From NCBI GenBank assembly GCA_003508835.1, contig PUFA01000068.1, positions 2,294,001 to 2,358,000 of the forward strand: a stretch of 64,000 nucleotides of DNA. Reading direction: 5' to 3'. Each line of letters begins with the position of its first letter. Within the stretch, counting starts at the first letter, position 1. Position numbers and translations under genes: made by a program. Under the pieces are notes generated by a model. The model saw only the letters and a program-made list of their open reading frames with translations. It made no database searches and had not been told where the DNA came from. The stretch comes from Eonycteris spelaea. Its lineage: Eukaryota; Chordata; Mammalia; Chiroptera; Pteropodidae. Shown here piece by piece: positions 24,660-36,329 of this stretch.

Positions 24660-25090
24660 ATCTACTCAGGGGAAGAGCCTGGAACTGCTCTCTCCAGAAT
24701 ATCTTCCCAGCATGGCTCTGGGTCATTTCTGCCAAAAGGGTGCTTGAGGGGTTCTAGAAGACAGAGAGAAAGAGAAGTCACATGTCCCAGGGGTAATGGT
24801 CTGCAATCACCCTGAGAATCACCCATTTTGGTGCTGCAAGCTGTTGAATCCCCAGTCACAGCTCCTCGCACCTGGGGCAGCCTTCTCAGAATTACTCTAC
24901 TTGGAGCAATGGCTGAAGTCAGTGGGGAAGCTCCCCTGAGACCTCCACTCTTTGTGACTTCCTGAAAACAGAAATCTCCACCTTTCAGGGGCTGTGCAAA
25001 TCTCTAAGAACCTGTATTAAACCTCCTCCTACTTGAAATACCTAGAGTGACTTCTGCTCTGACCAAATCATGACTAATATAGGTGATAAA
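24660..25090 (+). repeat. Possible ERVL/MaLR-type LTR fragment
   Basis: 'ttaaacctcctcctacttgaaatacctagagtgacttctg' and 'catgactaatatagg' near the right end resemble the 3' end of an old mammalian LTR. The left boundary is unclear. Confidence 0.42.
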
Positions 25091-25614
25091 ATGCAAGACT
25101 GAATGGATCCTGGTATACTACAGCTCTATGCATGCTTGCAAAGTGAAAGATGGGATCCGACCTAAGCCAGAAGAACTAACCAGACATGCAAATTATATGC
25201 ATAGAGATGAATGACTGTACTTCCTGCTTACTTCATTCAAATCTCCTTCCATCTTTCCCTCAGTCATCCAAGTTTTTTTTTCTATAAAGCCTCTGCATCT
25301 TTACTATCAAGAAGATGAGAACTCATTCATGGGATTTTTTTTAAACAACTGCTAATAAATATTGATTCTCCGCAGGAAGATCTCATTTGGGCAATTAACA
25401 GTTTGGTATCCTGGCACTGCTGTCCAATTCTCTGAAATAAGCCAGAGAGAAACTTTACCAAGTCACCAAGACATCTCAAACCCAGGACACTCATTCTGGG
25501 ACTACTTCCAGATAAATCCAGTCCCTACATTCATAGGGGCCATGTAAGAATGGTGCAGAGCCCACTGCAATCTGGCAAATTCACTCAAGGCCAAGGGCAA
25601 GTTTGTCTATCTCA

Positions 25615-25770
25615 TGCATGTTCATGATCCATCTATTCAATGCACACATGTCAAATATCTACTCTGTGCCAGGCACTGTGGAGAATGACAGAGACACAAT
25701 GGCAGCAAGACATGGTCCCCATCCTTGAGGACCTCAGAAAGTCTAGGGTAGCAACAAATGCCAAAATTTC
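25615..25770 (-). repeat. L2 fragment (antisense)
   Basis: 'caaatatctactctgtgccaggcactgtggagaatgacagagaca' is classic antisense L2. Confidence 0.68.
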
Positions 25771-26405
25771 AACCATAGAAGGGTGCTTCATTTAGTCAAA
25801 TAGTGTTTTCAACACAGTACTTTATTTATAAAAATAAATACCAAGACACTTGAGTACTGAGTGGAAATACAGTAATTTTACTTCTAGGCAGGTAACATCT
25901 GACAGACAGTTGAGGTTCCAGAGGATGAAGTTTAGGGAAAAGAGAATGAGTGTGTCTTTTAAAGCCAAAAAGCAACAACTCCATCTCATTTAGGAAAACG
26001 AAGCCTCCAAATGCTACTGACTGGCTGGGGACATTTAGGTTTAGCCCTCGGGCGCACAGTAATGCCCAGATGGTGCAGAAGTCCCTGCAGCTTACAAGAT
26101 GAGCCTGCCTGAGAATGCAGCGGCTTTATCACTCTGCTCCTCACCTTGAGTTGTCTAGTTTGGGATTATGGGCCCCAGTTGTCATTTTAGCATAAATCAG
26201 GTCTGTACCATTGGCAGCAAGTTGGGTGGCATCTCAAGGTTCGTTAACAGAGTGACCATATAATTTATCATCTCAACCAGGACACTGTTTAGAGTAAAAG
26301 AGCGACTGCTAATAATTACACAGGACAACACAAGAGCTGTAACCAGGACTGCCCCAAATAGAAGAGTCCGCATCTAGAGTGGAAGTAAAGGAGAAATAAA
26401 GTGTG
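25771..26405. other. No recognisable feature
   Basis: No exon or nameable repeat. Confidence 0.4.
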
Positions 26406-26409
26406 TTGT

Positions 26410-26625
26410 GCAACTGTGTAATACTCTACCAGATGTTCACATGATCTTTGTCTCATTTTAATCCTCACGATTTGTGAAGTAGATGTTACGTATTCCAACT
26501 TTACAAAGACCTGAGGCTCAGATAATTAAGTAACTTACCCAGGCTTAAAGAGGTAGCAAGAGGTGGAGCCATAATCTGAACCCAGGTCTGTCTGACTCTA
26601 ATATCCATTCTCATTACACGGGTTC
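26410..26625 (-). repeat. MIR SINE (antisense)
   Basis: 'actttacaaagacctgaggctcagataattaagtaacttaccc' followed by 'gaacccaggtctgtctgactc' is a clear antisense MIR. Confidence 0.82.
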
Positions 26626-26744
26626 TAACAATGGTGGAATTCGCCTTAGAAAACCTTCACTGTCTTTGGGCCAATGATACAAGTTTTCATTAACAAGTGA
26701 AATGTGGCTGCTTACAGCTGTGTTCTACTACTTTGTTTAAATTC

Positions 26745-27110
26745 AACCAATTGATTCAATTCAATTCAATTCAATACATGTTTGGACTGGACTGACATTA
26801 TGGATACACAAGGTGAAGAGGTGGTTCTGGCCCCAAGTATCACAGAACAGGGAAAAGACAGACAAGAAAACCAATGATTACAGAACTATACATTAAGTGC
26901 CAGGATGGAGGAACTCCCAAATCTCGTAGAATCACTGCAAGCATCTCATCTATCTCATCCAAGAGGACTGCAGGGAGCCTTCTCAAAGGAGGTGAGTCAA
27001 TCCAAGTATAAAGGATGAGCAGGAATTGGCAAGAAAAGGAATTAGGACTAAAATATAGAAAATATCAGATTCAAAGGCACAGTGGTGTCAAGAGTTTTTA
27101 AGGACAGAGA
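26745..27110 (-). repeat. L2 fragment (antisense) with AATTC repeat
   Basis: A (TTCAA)n tract at 26,753-26,775 begins a region with 'ggttctggccccaagtatcac' and 'gatgagcaggaattggcaag', in antisense L2 order. Confidence 0.55.
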
Positions 27111-28080
27111 AACAACAAATGATTCTTTTTGACTGGAGTGAAAGGAGAATAATCCACATGGTGTGGCTGAGGGGGCCTAACCCTATCCTTCCACTAAGCC
27201 CTGTCCAGACGATGATGCCCATGACTTGGCTGTGCCACTCATTGTATTCCAATCAAAGTAAACAGGCCAGTAGCAGGCATACGACCCAAGTGGGGCATGT
27301 GGACCAACGATCTTCCTGAAGAATTTTCTTCCAGATCTGTTTTTTAAATCTTCATTTCTGGGGTTGCTAAACTGGTCACATGTGTGTGGAGGACACCCTG
27401 CCACTAGGTTGAAAAAGCTTGTCAGAAACTAAAGCCAAGGTGAAGTGACACTGACAGAGACAAGGAAAAAGAGACAGAAAAACCACCCAGAGGATGCAGC
27501 CTGAAACTCTGAATCCAGCCATGCTTGAAATTTGGAATTTACATATCTTAGAATTTCCAGTTACATGAAGCAACAATTTGGTTTTCTTGTTTAGATTCTA
27601 TGGTGGTTTTTTTTTTTTTTGATCCTAATACAGTGAGTCGCAGATCCATCAAAACAGGTGTATTTAATATGTGCCTGCAGCTAGCTCAAGAGACAAGTCA
27701 GGAGGCATCGGTAAATATGGAAATATCACCACGAAAACTGAAACCTCAGGAGTGAATGTCATTATCAAATGGGGCACAGAGAGCAAAATGCCATGGGCTG
27801 ATGCCCAAGCCCTGAGAAGAATGGCAAGGAGGCACCCTGCCAATAGGACTGAGAAGAGCCATTAGAGGTGGAAACAAAACAAGGAGAGACTTGATACCAG
27901 AAGCTGAAGGAAGAGAGCAGAAGGAAGAGGGTTGCTCATCAGGGCCAATATCACAGGAAAGTGAAAAATATCAGCACCTCATGGGAAAACCAGAAACACA
28001 CATACACCCAGCCTAAGGCTGTAAGGTAGGGTAAGGTAATTGCCATAAGAGGGGTCAAAGTATAGCTGAAGGTCAAAGGC
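27111..28080. other. No recognisable feature
   Basis: No exon or nameable repeat. A poly-T run lies at 27,607-27,620. Confidence 0.4.
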
Positions 28081-28084
28081 CAGA

Positions 28085-28370
28085 TTCCATGACCATTTCT
28101 GCCTGTATCTTGACTTTTACCACTCTCTCACCCTGTTACCAGTCCCTCCTTAAATCTCTCTTCTCTCGGTTTCCATGCTACCACTCTCTCCTTCCTCTTC
28201 CCTGGCTTCTTGTCCCTACCTTCTTACTATTCTTTAGCCGTTCTTCACTCCCTCATTAACCTCTTAAATCTTAGTGTTTCTCAGGGATCTGAGATCTCTT
28301 CTCTTTATACTACACGCTCTTGGGCCATGCCATTCATTTACTGGTCCTGCAAAGCCCATGGCTGTTAACC
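28085..28370 (+). repeat. L2/CR1-type reverse-transcriptase LINE relic
   Basis: 'cttaaatcttagtgtttctcagggatctgagatctcttctctttatac' translates loosely as the conserved GVPQGS..SLLF segment of CR1/L2 reverse transcriptases. Similar old sequence recurs at about 29,830-29,935 ('caaattcaaccttgtcaaaatcaaattcattatc'). Confidence 0.5.
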
Positions 28371-29350
28371 CCTAATACAATCTCAGAGTTCCTAAACCCG
28401 CACCCACAGCATGGGAGCTGCTAAGCCATGCAGTCCAGGAAGGGCATCCTCCCCAAACAGATCTCAGATTATGTCCATGGAGAATTATAAACAAAAAACT
28501 CTTCTGAGAGGGGAGGCAGGGACCACCAGGGCCACCATCTACAGGGGTATGTGTTGAGCACTGCACAAAAATGCCCAGCTGAAACCAGCTGAGGGGCTGA
28601 GATCCAGCCTGTGCTCCGCTCTGAGCCATTCTCTGGCTGCGTGCATCCGGGAGAAGGACTGTTGTTTCCTCTTTAGCACAGAGGCACTACTACCTGCTTG
28701 CCAAAGCCACACACCTGCAAGGCTGCAGCCACGCAGAGGGGCACCATTTTCCAATTTATACCTTGATGGAATAGAGACCAACAGAGGCTCAGGGGACCTG
28801 AGAGACAATGAATAAAGGAAATCTTTCCAGAATGCAGAACAGGGGCCTGACAGATGAGATGATCAAGGAATTTACTCTTCTGTGATGACAGGGAGTCTTC
28901 AGCAATCCTATCCCAGAGGACTGATCATCATGTCAGACCAGTAACTGGGCCACGTTTCCCATTCTCTCCTCTTCCACCAGTGTTAATGGTGGTTTCCTTC
29001 TTCCTGCTCCACCACTGCATACTGAGTACATCGGGAGGTGCAGAAATGACTTGGCCCTGCAGTGTTTAGATCACTAGAAAGTGAGAACATCCAAATGTGA
29101 AGACCACACACAGCCCATCATCCAGAGATCTTGGATTTCAAGTTGGTCAAGACTTTTGGAGCTTTCTCCCTCGGGAAAAGAGTGTTTTCTTTGTAAAAGG
29201 ACAAGGGTAGCTTTGGCAGCCAAATGGTGCACTGAGCTCAGGTGTAAGTTGCCAGATTACTTTCTTAGCCTCGCTTGAACTTACATGTAGCCATTTCATG
29301 AAATTTAAGCCAATAGTGTGTAAACAGAAGTTACTGAGCAGGGCTTAAAA
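28371..29350. other. No recognisable feature
   Basis: Moderately GC-rich in 28.4-28.8 kb. I see no exon with convincing splice sites and no repeat that I can name. Confidence 0.4.
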
Positions 29351-29354
29351 AGAA

Positions 29355-29460
29355 GGTAGACAATCAGGGGGATTGTTTTATAAACTATATTAATGTCTAA
29401 CCAATGTACTGTATACTTGAAACCAATAATGAAATTAAATCTGTTTTTAAAAAGTAGACA
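29355..29460 (+). mobile_element. L1 3'-tail fragment
   Basis: 'attaatgtctaaccaatgtactgtatacttgaaacc' ending in an A-rich run matches an L1 3' end in sense. Confidence 0.6.
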
Positions 29461-30699
29461 GTTGCGAACACAGGCACTTTTTTTTTTTTTTTTAACTTCC
29501 ACCCTTTCTCCTGCTTCTTGACTAGAAAGAATGCAAAGATGATGGCTGGTGCTCTAGCAATTATGTTTGACCATGACGCAGTTCCAAGACGGAAGCCACA
29601 TACTAAAATGATGAAGCAGAAAGACAGAAGGGTCCCTCGGTCCCTAAAAGATACCATGGAGCCAACGCACTAGTCCTTTAAGTACAATAAACTATTATCT
29701 TGTTTAAGTGATTGTTTCTTCCAAGGCTTTGATTCTAGTAATAAATGTAATTCCTAACAAATATACTGTAAATATACAGAAAATTCCCCCAAATTTACTT
29801 ATCTATAATTGAGACATCTCCCTTTAACTCCAAAGCTGCCCTCTAGCTGGATGTGCTGGCTATCTCAAATTCAACCTTGTCAAAATCAAATTCATTATCA
29901 CTGTGTCTACCCCATCCCCACTGAATCTCACCCACTGGGGTGTGTGGAGATGAGGAACAGAATAGCTGACAATCATTGAGCACTGGGCCTCAGGAAGAGG
30001 GACATACTAGGACTGACTGCCTGAGAGATAAGGGAGGAAGAGCTCCCAGCCACACACCAGGACCCTCCCTGGGCTAAAACCCCACTGGGGACTCACTGCA
30101 GGCTCAGCTTGTTCCAGAGCAAGGGTCTCAGGGCATGTAAATATTCACCATGAGTAGGGGAGGCAGGAATGGCGGCCCACTCTCAGGGGATGCAGGTGGT
30201 TTTTATGAGGAAAAAGTATGAGCCAGTTACTAGTATTGGAAATGTTTGGTAATATTTTACCAAGAAATGACCCCAGAGGAAATATTGGGAAAATCTATCA
30301 ATCATGCAGCAGGAAATGGTTGTGTTTGTTGGGCCCAGAGTCCCTCATAGGGAGGGAACAGCTTTTGTTTGGGGGAAATACTGTGACAAGCACCTTGGGG
30401 TAGAGGTGAGACTGGCCACGGCTCAGCTACAGAGCCACTGGCTGAAGTGGACCTACGAGAAAGAGAGGAATTTGCTTTGCACTGGAGAGAGGAGTACGAA
30501 CAGAAGGAAGGAGAGGAAGGAGGAGAATAAGAGTAAGCCCAGGTCTAGACAGCAAAATTACCCCAACGCAGGGCAGCGTCCAGAACCTGACCCCAGAGAT
30601 AATTTAGTGCCAGGAAATTATGTAAATAGGGGTGCCTAATGTTCAACTTGAAAGTGTTTCATTGCTGTGGTGTAAACCTGTCTGTCTTCCTCCCGCCGC
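29461..30699. other. No recognisable feature
   Basis: Apart from the possible LINE relic at 29,830-29,935, nothing is recognisable. A poly-T run lies at 29,478-29,493. Confidence 0.4.

Positions 30700-30747
<48 letters not shown>
30700..30747. repeat. (ATA)n microsatellite
   Basis: About 16 ATA/AAT units. Confidence 0.98.
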
Positions 30748-31425
30748 TAATTTTTAAAAAATTGGGTCAACTCTATCATCCTCATGGGCACTGTGGGGTA
30801 TTTTTTTGTGAGCTTGAAGGAACTGCGTTCCTTGTCTGGATCAACATCACGGAGGCAGAAGTGCTTGTGAGAGGATGAGTTGTCCTCACTCTCTGGGAAC
30901 TTGCAAAAAAATCTGAGACAACTTTGTACTTCTGCACAATAATTGTAGTTAGAGGATGCCCAAAATGATATATGAGTTCAAATAAATGCTAAGCAATTCA
31001 ACAAGTGACTGAAGGTGTTGGGCCAAGAATCGGACTTGCTATAACCCTGTGCACGAACCATATCAATACTCCACGCTTTGCACAGTGCTTGTTTCTCTGT
31101 ATCATCTCATCTCATGCCACCTCTGGGAGGCAGTTGAGCAGAGAGGTTGGTACTCATATTATGGGTATAAAAGATGTGCGCCCTTTTGAGACCCTTTCAG
31201 CCTGGGACTCTCCCAGGGAGACGGGAGTAGAAACCAGATAGCTGCTGGGCTGTGGAAATTATGAAACCTGGAAAATAAGCATTATGCAAGGACACCAGTG
31301 TGTGGAGGGGGTCATTTGTCTGAAGATCTGGAAACTGGTTTTTTTCTACTTGGGGTTTAGAAAGAAACTATGTGTCTGGTACTTTGATGGTTTCCCAAGA
31401 TGCATTCTGGTGTAGGGTTACTGGC

Positions 31426-31799
31426 TCAGACATCTCCAATGAACAGAGGGCTGATATCAGCGCCCAGCTCCACCTCACGGAGGGCTGGTGAGAGCCCCCC
31501 ACACTCTGCATCAAAGTCGCTGTCCTCGAGGGCTGCCCATTCCCTCTTTGCAGCAGGCCGCGAGTTCTGCTGATCACTTTTGCTCTCCTCAGGGAGCTCT
31601 CCTGTCCTCAACACTGGGCCTGGGTGAGATTCACAGAAGGAATTACGCCTCTCCTCGTGCTTGTTCTCAGGGCTCCTCCGAGGAGTCTCATCTGCCTGTC
31701 CGTGGAACTGCCTAGAGTTTGGCTCCACCGGGAGGCCCTCCTGGTTCAAAGCCCAGAACCTACGCGCTGATGCAGCTCTAGCTCCTAAGTCTTGGGGTC
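31426..31799 (-). other. Unassigned GC-rich open frame
   Basis: The minus strand is open for about 124 codons, from just after a stop at about 31,801-31,803 to the stop at 31,426-31,428. It has few hydrophobic residues and ends WAALEDSDFDAECGGLSP and then ISPLFIGDV. There is no ATG at the left of the frame, so it would need to be an internal or terminal exon; an 'ACTTAG' acceptor-like site lies in a different frame nearby. I do not recognise the protein. It could be a processed-pseudogene remnant, an orphan exon or chance. Confidence 0.2.
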
Positions 31800-33094
31800 T
31801 TCATACATATGCATTCTCATCCTGAGAGTTTTCTTTAGAGAGGGAGAAGGTATTTTAAGCTTTAGAGGGGAGAGAAGTAAATTCCTGGCTGTGATCCAGG
31901 AACTAATCCCTCTACCCTACTTCCTCTCCAGTCCCTCCCTGCCTCCAACACCAAGCCCAAGGCAGAAGCCTTCCTGGCCTAGCTCCTCCTCCTGTGTGAC
32001 ACCTCCCGCCCCTGCCCAAGTGTGTGTATGTGTGTAGCAGGGAGGGATTAAGCACTGTAAGTCTGTCATATAGGCCACATAAACACTTCAAAAACATCCT
32101 CTCTTCTAGAACCTTGCACTGATGTGGTTGATAAGTACGTATATTCATGACTATACGAGGGTTCTAGCCATTGCTCCTTTGTTCTTGGTATAAAACAGAC
32201 AAACTAAACCCCTCTATTTCCATGACCTCACACACACTTAGAACAAGAACTCTCATTTCCAAATGAGAACAGTTCCTGACAGCCTCTGGAAGTGGACTGT
32301 CCAGACTGTGCCTAGACTGTGATACCCCCTGACAGTGAGGGACAAGATCTGGGTGTCCATAGAGCCTAGGCCCAGGAGGAAAGAAGCCTCTGCTGGAGAG
32401 ATGAACTTGAGACACAGCTCCAAAAGTGAGATGCCCTAAATGTCCCCACGATGTACTGTGACACCCATATCTTACAGGTCATCTGTTAGAGGAAAAGCCA
32501 GTCAATGTCTGGTCATGAACAACAAGGACAGGTAGATGTGTGACATTTCTGAGGGTGGGGCTGGGTGCAGCAGGGCAGGACAGTGGGAGGCTTTCTGGAG
32601 AACAGGCTTTTTCAGACCTGGGACTGTGGGTATGTATATACCACAGCTGGGGGCAGTCCATGTCTGAGGGAGCTGATAGTTCATTGTGTCCCGCCTGAAC
32701 TGAGACTCAACCTCCCCTAGCACTTCCTGCCAGCCCTCCTACTGCTCAGACAGGCTGCCTGGGAGAGGGAGTATCACTCAGTCTGCAGAAAACATGATAA
32801 ACACAAATGCAGGCTTGGGAAGGAGAGAGTGTGAAGCCTGACTCTGGTCTGGACCCTCATGAAGCCGCAGTGGGAACGTGTTGACCTGGCTGGAAAAGCC
32901 AGGGGTTGGGTTTGTGGCCCCTCAATCAGGCATTGCACGTGATGCCAACATGGATCACGGCTGACTTCTATCTGTCCCTGCAGGCGCTGGTAGTCCCAAG
33001 TGCTCCCACAGCCTCCCCAAGTATGTCACCAGCCACCCAGGGAAGCCCAAGCTCAAGCCTCAACTTAGTACTGTGATCAGCACTCGTGGGCCAC
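31800..33094. other. No recognisable repeats; GC-richer
   Basis: I see no repeat family or convincing exon. A short 'gtgtgtatgtgtgt' lies near 32,021. Composition rises towards the CTCF motif. Confidence 0.4.
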
Positions 33095-33113
33095 GGGTGC
33101 CACCTGGTGGCCA
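33095..33113 (-). promoter_or_regulatory. Full-consensus CTCF motif
   Basis: The minus strand reads TGGCCACCAGGTGGCACCC. It agrees with every position of the 19-base CTCF core consensus as I know it (YDRCCASYAGRKGGCRSYV). It lies in a locally GC-rich, repeat-free stretch (about 32.85-33.17 kb), about 21 kb beyond the 3' end of the TMEM135 coding sequence. Occupancy cannot be judged from sequence alone. Confidence 0.55.
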
Positions 33114-33309
33114 AATCTGGAATGACCGGTGACGAGAGGGCGAGCCTGTGCGACATGAATAGAGGTCACCCACCACCCCAGTGACAGTACTTACGGCAAC
33201 ATTACCACCGTGCATCTTTCCAGCCATCCTGCATTCTGGGTTTTTTATCAGGCTGGCCCCCCATCATCACAACCATATTAATTACATTAGTAAGGATAAT
33301 ATCTACATC

Positions 33310-33807
33310 AAAAACAACAATAATCTCCATTATATATCAGGCACTCACTTTCTGCAATGCACTGTGCTAGGCAGAAAGGATTAAAAATTACCTTCCTTCA
33401 AGGGCTTCATATGCTCAGATATTTACAATTACAAAACAGGGTGACAAAAGAATTTCAATAAGCTATGGGGGCACAGATAAGTGATTTCTTGCAGAATATC
33501 AGGAGCTTAAAAATGAAGACTCACTGAGGCTGTGAAAAATAAATAAAATTTCAGCAGCTGACAAAGAAAAGGACATTCCAAGCAGAGGGAATGGCCAGGC
33601 AAAGACAGCAAAAACACACAGTAGGTCCAGGGAAGAGAAGTTGTGGCTGTGGAGTTTTGTGGGAGGGAGAAGGGCAGGAACAGATGCAACTTGGAAGATA
33701 ACCTGGGATGGAGTCACAGTTGCCTTGAAAGCTAGCTAGGTGCTAGGCTTGAGCTTTTCCCCTGACAGCTGAGATAGGTCACTGAAAGGTTTGAAACAAG
33801 AAAACAT
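33310..33807 (-). repeat. L2 LINE (antisense), split by 5S insert
   Basis: 'tatcaggcactcactttctgcaatgcactgtgctaggc', 'acattccaagcagagggaatggccaggcaaag' and 'cactgaaaggtttgaaacaag' are in antisense L2 order. The sequence resumes at 33,931. Confidence 0.7.
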
Positions 33808-33930
33808 CTAGGTTGATTTTTTATTTTTTTCCTACACCTACAGCACCTGGTCTTTCTAGGTGGTCTCCCATCCAAGTACTAACCAGGCCCAACCCTGCTT
33901 AGCTTCCGAGATCCAACTAGGTTGAGTTTT
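33808..33930 (-). repeat. Target-site duplication pair around the 5S copy
   Basis: The direct repeats at 33,808-33,820 and 33,917-33,930 differ by a single extra G. They bracket the 5S-derived insert and its A-rich tail, as expected of L1-mediated retroposition. Confidence 0.75.
33831..33914 (-). pseudogene. Retroposed 5S rRNA fragment (about nt 41-118)
   Basis: The minus strand matches vertebrate 5S rRNA from about nucleotide 41 (GATCTCGGAAGCTAAGCAGG) to near its 3' end (GTGCTGTAGG), at roughly 90 percent identity by eye. It is followed on the minus strand by an A-rich tail (33,818-33,830). Near-identical direct repeats flank it: CTAGGTTGATTTT at 33,808-33,820 and CTAGGTTGAGTTTT at 33,917-33,930. 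It sits inside an antisense L2 copy. The first 40 nucleotides are missing, but the region matching the 5S internal promoter (A box to C box) is present with changes. It could be a one-off retropseudogene or a copy of a 5S-derived SINE such as those known from fruit bats. Confidence 0.88.
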
Positions 33931-34140
33931 AGAAGACCTTTTTAAGAGGCACGTGTGCAGGGAGACTGTTAGGGAAAACGACTGCAGCACTCTATTGACA
34001 AGATAACTCATTCTACATTCAACAGACACTCTGACAAGCCTATGGTGGGCCAGCACTGTTCATACAGAAAGCCTTCCTGCCAGTAGCTTACATTCTGGAG
34101 CATAAAGAGGGAGCAGGTCAGAGGGATGGAGAGCAGGACT
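33931..34140 (-). repeat. L2 LINE (antisense), continuation
   Basis: 'agacctttttaagaggc..gtgtgcagggagac' continues the split L2. 'cattcaacagacactctga..ccagcactgttcat' probably begins a second antisense L2 copy. Confidence 0.55.
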
Positions 34141-34479
34141 TCATGGTCAGTGGATAAGGAAGAGGGAGGAGTAAAAGATTGAGCCTAGGAAATAGGGAAA
34201 AGAGGAAGGCCACTCGAGGCTGGAAGAGAAGAGAAGGAGCAGATTTGTGGGAAAGGAAATGAGTTGGCTTTCAATGTGATCAGGAAACTGAACAAGCAGC
34301 TATGACGCAAAAATTCCACCACATCATTACATTACAACAGCTCACCTTCTCCACGCCATGAAAAGTCAGGCCAGGTTTCCTGGAAAATTTTCCTGCCATT
34401 AAGAGGTTAATATTATATTGAATCAACTGTCAAATGCAAATCTCTGTCAACAGATCCATTAAACGTTTGTTAAACCAGC

Positions 34480-34620
34480 ATATTGGAAATTATTATTGCC
34501 AACATTTACAGAGTGCTTAGTGTGAATCAAGCATTGTTCTCAATTGCTTCCTCCAATTACCTCCTTTAAGCGTCACAATTACCTATGGGCTATGCACCAG
34601 GCTCAGGTCACAATTAGCAA
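34480..34620 (-). repeat. MIR fragment (antisense)
   Basis: 'aacatttacagagtgcttagtgtgaatcaagcattgttctc' is the antisense MIR 3' end. Confidence 0.5.
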
Positions 34621-35249
34621 GGGTCATGGCCAGCCAGTATCTGCCCGAAGGTCATGCAGAATTGTGAGAAATAAAGAGACTACAGCCTGGTAGCATAATG
34701 GGGGGGGGGGGGAAGGAGTACGATTGTTTTTCCTTTGGGGAAGTGAAAAAGAAAATGTGGGCTTCAGTGGGAGTGTGAAGGCATGAGGCTGGGCAGCAGC
34801 GACTATTTCTGGCTTCTAGGTCAGACTCTCAACAGGCCCACGAGGAAAGCACTAGCACAGCTTCAGCTAGAAGGCAGTCGACTGAGTAAAGAAACCCACC
34901 CATTCAAGGTTCTGGGCCCTCCTGGCCTATGACTACAGGATAAATGACTCTTCAGTCTTATCTTAGACATGGGGGAATTTCTTATCTTTAAGTTTTAACT
35001 TTCTGCTATCCTTATTGTCATATCGAAGACTGTTTAATCACTATAAAAGCATTAAAACAATACCAAAAAATATCTAATTGCGTGAAACCCTTATAATAAT
35101 AGTAATAATAATATGTCTAAAATAGCTCCCAGAAAATTTTAAACTGTCTGCAATTGATATGGGTTACTTCACCAGTATGGGGAATAAATATGGTAATATT
35201 GCTTACATTTTTTCAATTGACTACTCTTGTAATCAGGAAGTCCGGTAAC
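34621..35249. other. Unassigned, with a 13-G run
   Basis: A G homopolymer lies at 34,700-34,712. Otherwise nothing is recognisable. Confidence 0.45.
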
Positions 35250-35570
35250 CATTTACCAAATGCACACTTTGCTCCAGAAACTCTTAGGCACTGGGGATAC
35301 ATTGGCAAATGAAACAGATTCCCATCCCTGTGGAGCTCACTCTCTAGCCTGGGAAAACAGTGAGACAATAAACTTGATAAATAAATAAATAAAAATAAAT
35401 AAATAAATAAATAAATAACTTAGCATGTTAAAGGGTGTTAGTGTGAAGGGGATAAAAAAAGTAGAGGTGGTTACATGGGCCTGAGATGCTAAGATAGGGT
35501 AAACCTCATTGAGAATATGATATTTAAGCAAAGCCCTGAAGATGACCTGGGCCTTCACAAAGCCACAGAA
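35250..35570 (-). repeat. L2 (antisense) with (AAAT)n microsatellite
   Basis: 'cttaggcactggggatacattggcaaatgaaacagattcccatccctgtggagctca' is antisense L2, continuing to 'gcaaagccctgaagatgac'. The (AAAT)n tract spans 35,377-35,417. Confidence 0.75.
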
Positions 35571-36325
35571 GTCCGAGTTATATCCATACTCCGGGACAAC
35601 AAGTGTTGTTGTCAACAAGTGTTGCCTTACTTCTACGCCAGGAAGATGGACCTCTCAAGGGGTGCTTCTTAGAACAAAGTTGCACTCCAAATGAACTGTC
35701 AAGTATAGTGAAGCTGAAAGGTAGCAGCAGTTTTTCTCACTATTAATGTCAAGTTCTGCTCCCAGAATTTACAGGGTTATAATCCAAATAACAGCTTTAT
35801 ATAATACCAAAGTTAGCAGTATATCTGTGGGTCTCAGATCACATGGAGGTATAACCTTAGTGTTTATTAGAAATCTATCTATGTGAACTTTCCAGGAGGC
35901 CATGTGGCACCCAGAGAAGGCTTAGCAAATTTTAATGAATGTTCCCCCAATTTTTCTGTATCTTACACAACCACTCCCCTGGGTTCAGACACCTGTGGTC
36001 CCAGTGAAAAGCCATTCAGGATCACTGAGACTACCTTGGGCTTATAGTCTTCAGTAGCCATAAGAATTACTCTTTAAAGACTGAAACAGATTCCTTAGTA
36101 ACTAGTATTGTCTGTAGACAGTAGGCACACAATAAATGTTTCCATAAATAGATGTTCTGTTTCTAATAATGGTGAAATAGATCATGCAGAACCACCCTCC
36201 AAATGGGCAAATATGAAAGAAACAACTTCTTGAAGTCAGTAAGAAAATGAATGAATGAGCCAGATTCCTTTAGAAAGACAAGGCCAGTAAGGTGGGCTGA
36301 GCATTTGGGGTTGTTTTAGCAGAGA
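35571..36325. other. No recognisable feature
   Basis: No exon or nameable repeat. Confidence 0.4.
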
Positions 36326-36329
36326 CTAT

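Noticed and set aside
30304..30639. 111-codon plus-strand open frame
   Set aside because: No homology is recognised. Its purine-rich, charged composition is compatible with chance.
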